Assembly: GCA_020436865.1 (NCBI GenBank) | Contig: JAGQXA010000037.1 | Location: forward strand, 1-5,367 | Length of the DNA stretch: 5,367 nt | Origin: Saprospiraceae bacterium | GTDB taxonomy: Bacteria > Bacteroidota > Bacteroidia > Chitinophagales > Saprospiraceae | Reading direction: 5' to 3' | In this document: piece after piece, positions 5,092 through 5,367 of the stretch | How the letters are laid out: every line of letters starts with the position of its first letter | Numbering within the stretch: the stretch's first letter is position 1 | Notes under the pieces: model-generated | Told to the model about the DNA's origin: nothing | The model's database searches: none | Seen by the model: only the letters and a program-made list of their open reading frames with translations | Made by a program: the position numbers and the translations under genes

Positions 5092-5115
5092 CTATTTGGC
5101 GTTCCGGGCGGGCGC

Positions 5116-5150
5116 AAAAAAAAGTGCCGTCGGGAAAACGGCACTTTTTT
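5116..5150 (-). terminator. Terminator of the superoxide dismutase gene
   Basis: AGTGCCGT (5123-5130) pairs with ACGGCACT (5138-5145) across a seven-base loop. Read on the minus strand it ends in eight T; on the plus strand a run of six T follows. It lies 17 bases after the superoxide dismutase stop codon. Confidence 0.93.
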
Positions 5151-5167
5151 GTCGGGCTTGCGGGAGC

Positions 5168-5367
5168 TTAAAAAGTGGAAGCGCCCACATTGGCCTTGTT
5201 GTAGAGTTCGGTTACCTCCTCCCAGTTGATCACATTGAAGAAGGCGTCGACGTATTCGGGACGGCGATTCTGGTAGTTCAGATAGTAGGCGTGCTCCCAG
5301 ACATCGAGGCCGAGAATCGGCTTGCCGTCGAAGTTATTGACGTCCATCAGCGGATTATCCTGATTCG
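5168..5367 (-). CDS. sodA: Superoxide dismutase (Mn/Fe family, Mn-type), C-terminal part, cut by window edge
   Basis: Converts superoxide to oxygen and hydrogen peroxide in the cytoplasm, part of oxidative-stress defence. The visible 65 residues begin NQDNPLM and include the signature DVWEHAYYLNYQNRRPEY (fragment residues 21-38), then AFFNVINWEEVTELY, and end GASTF before TAA. Asp21 and His25 of the fragment are two of the four metal ligands. Gln2, in the NQD motif, matches the second-sphere Gln of Mn-type enzymes; Fe-type enzymes usually have Gly or Ala there. The metal preference is therefore probably Mn or cambialistic, by inference. The family is about 200 residues, so roughly two thirds lie past the right edge. 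The gene has its own terminator and is not in an operon with the small unit downstream. Confidence 0.95.
   Translation of the reverse strand, partial: NQDNPLMDVNNFDGKPILGLDVWEHAYYLNYQNRRPEYVDAFFNVINWEEVTELYNKANVGASTF

Noticed and set aside
5014..5229. 71-codon plus-strand frame
   Set aside because: It runs antisense through the orphan promoter, the superoxide dismutase terminator and the end of that gene.
1..5367. CRISPR array, insertion sequence, tRNA or rRNA
   Set aside because: No regularly spaced repeats, transposase, terminal inverted repeats or RNA gene signatures seen on either strand.

Overview
This window most likely comes from a member of the Bacteroidota. The Saprospirales (Lewinella, Haliscomenobacter and Phaeodactylibacter relatives) are my best guess at order level. 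The evidence is GC-rich coding DNA, no Shine-Dalgarno sequences before the starts, several exact matches to the Bacteroidota -7 promoter box TAnnTTTG, a lepA of Bacteroidota type, and a helical protein of about 490 residues that resembles a paralogous family I associate with Saprospirales. The order-level call is inference.

Layout, left to right. (1) 1-617, minus: the N-terminal third of lepA (elongation factor 4), running off the left edge. (2) 618-848: a divergent intergenic region with overlapping candidate promoters for lepA and the next gene, four perfect hairpins in a row and a 12-bp direct repeat. (3) 849-1940, plus: a secreted envelope protein with two OmpA-like domains around a beta-sandwich-like linker; the second OmpA domain lacks the usual peptidoglycan-binding Asp. 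A strong terminator follows at 1962-1997. (4) 1998-2192: AT-rich intergenic DNA with a promoter-like pair. (5) 2193-3668, plus: a 491-residue, probably alpha-helical protein of unknown function. (6) 3719-3835, minus: a 38-codon reading frame ending in a Lys-Gly-Gly segment and a short acidic/aliphatic tail, like a double-glycine leader-peptide precursor. (7) 3836-4326: about 490 bases with no convincing gene but several inverted repeats, ending in the promoter of the next gene. (8) 4327-4821, plus: a 164-residue lipoprotein. (9) 4852-5091: a compact minus-strand transcription unit of about 200 nt with a near-ideal promoter, a structured body and a terminator shared with the lipoprotein gene. 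It contains only a 22-codon hydrophobic reading frame. (10) 5116-5150: terminator of the last gene. (11) 5168-5367, minus: the C-terminal 65 residues of a Mn-type superoxide dismutase, running off the right edge.

The genes do not form one operon. Strands alternate and terminators separate most units. lepA and the superoxide dismutase are housekeeping or stress functions, while the OmpA-like protein and the lipoprotein belong to the cell envelope. The two least ordinary items are both short: the KGG-type 38-residue peptide (3719-3835) and the orphan unit between the superoxide dismutase and lipoprotein genes (about 4853-5056), which may encode a structured small RNA, a 22-residue membrane peptide, or both.
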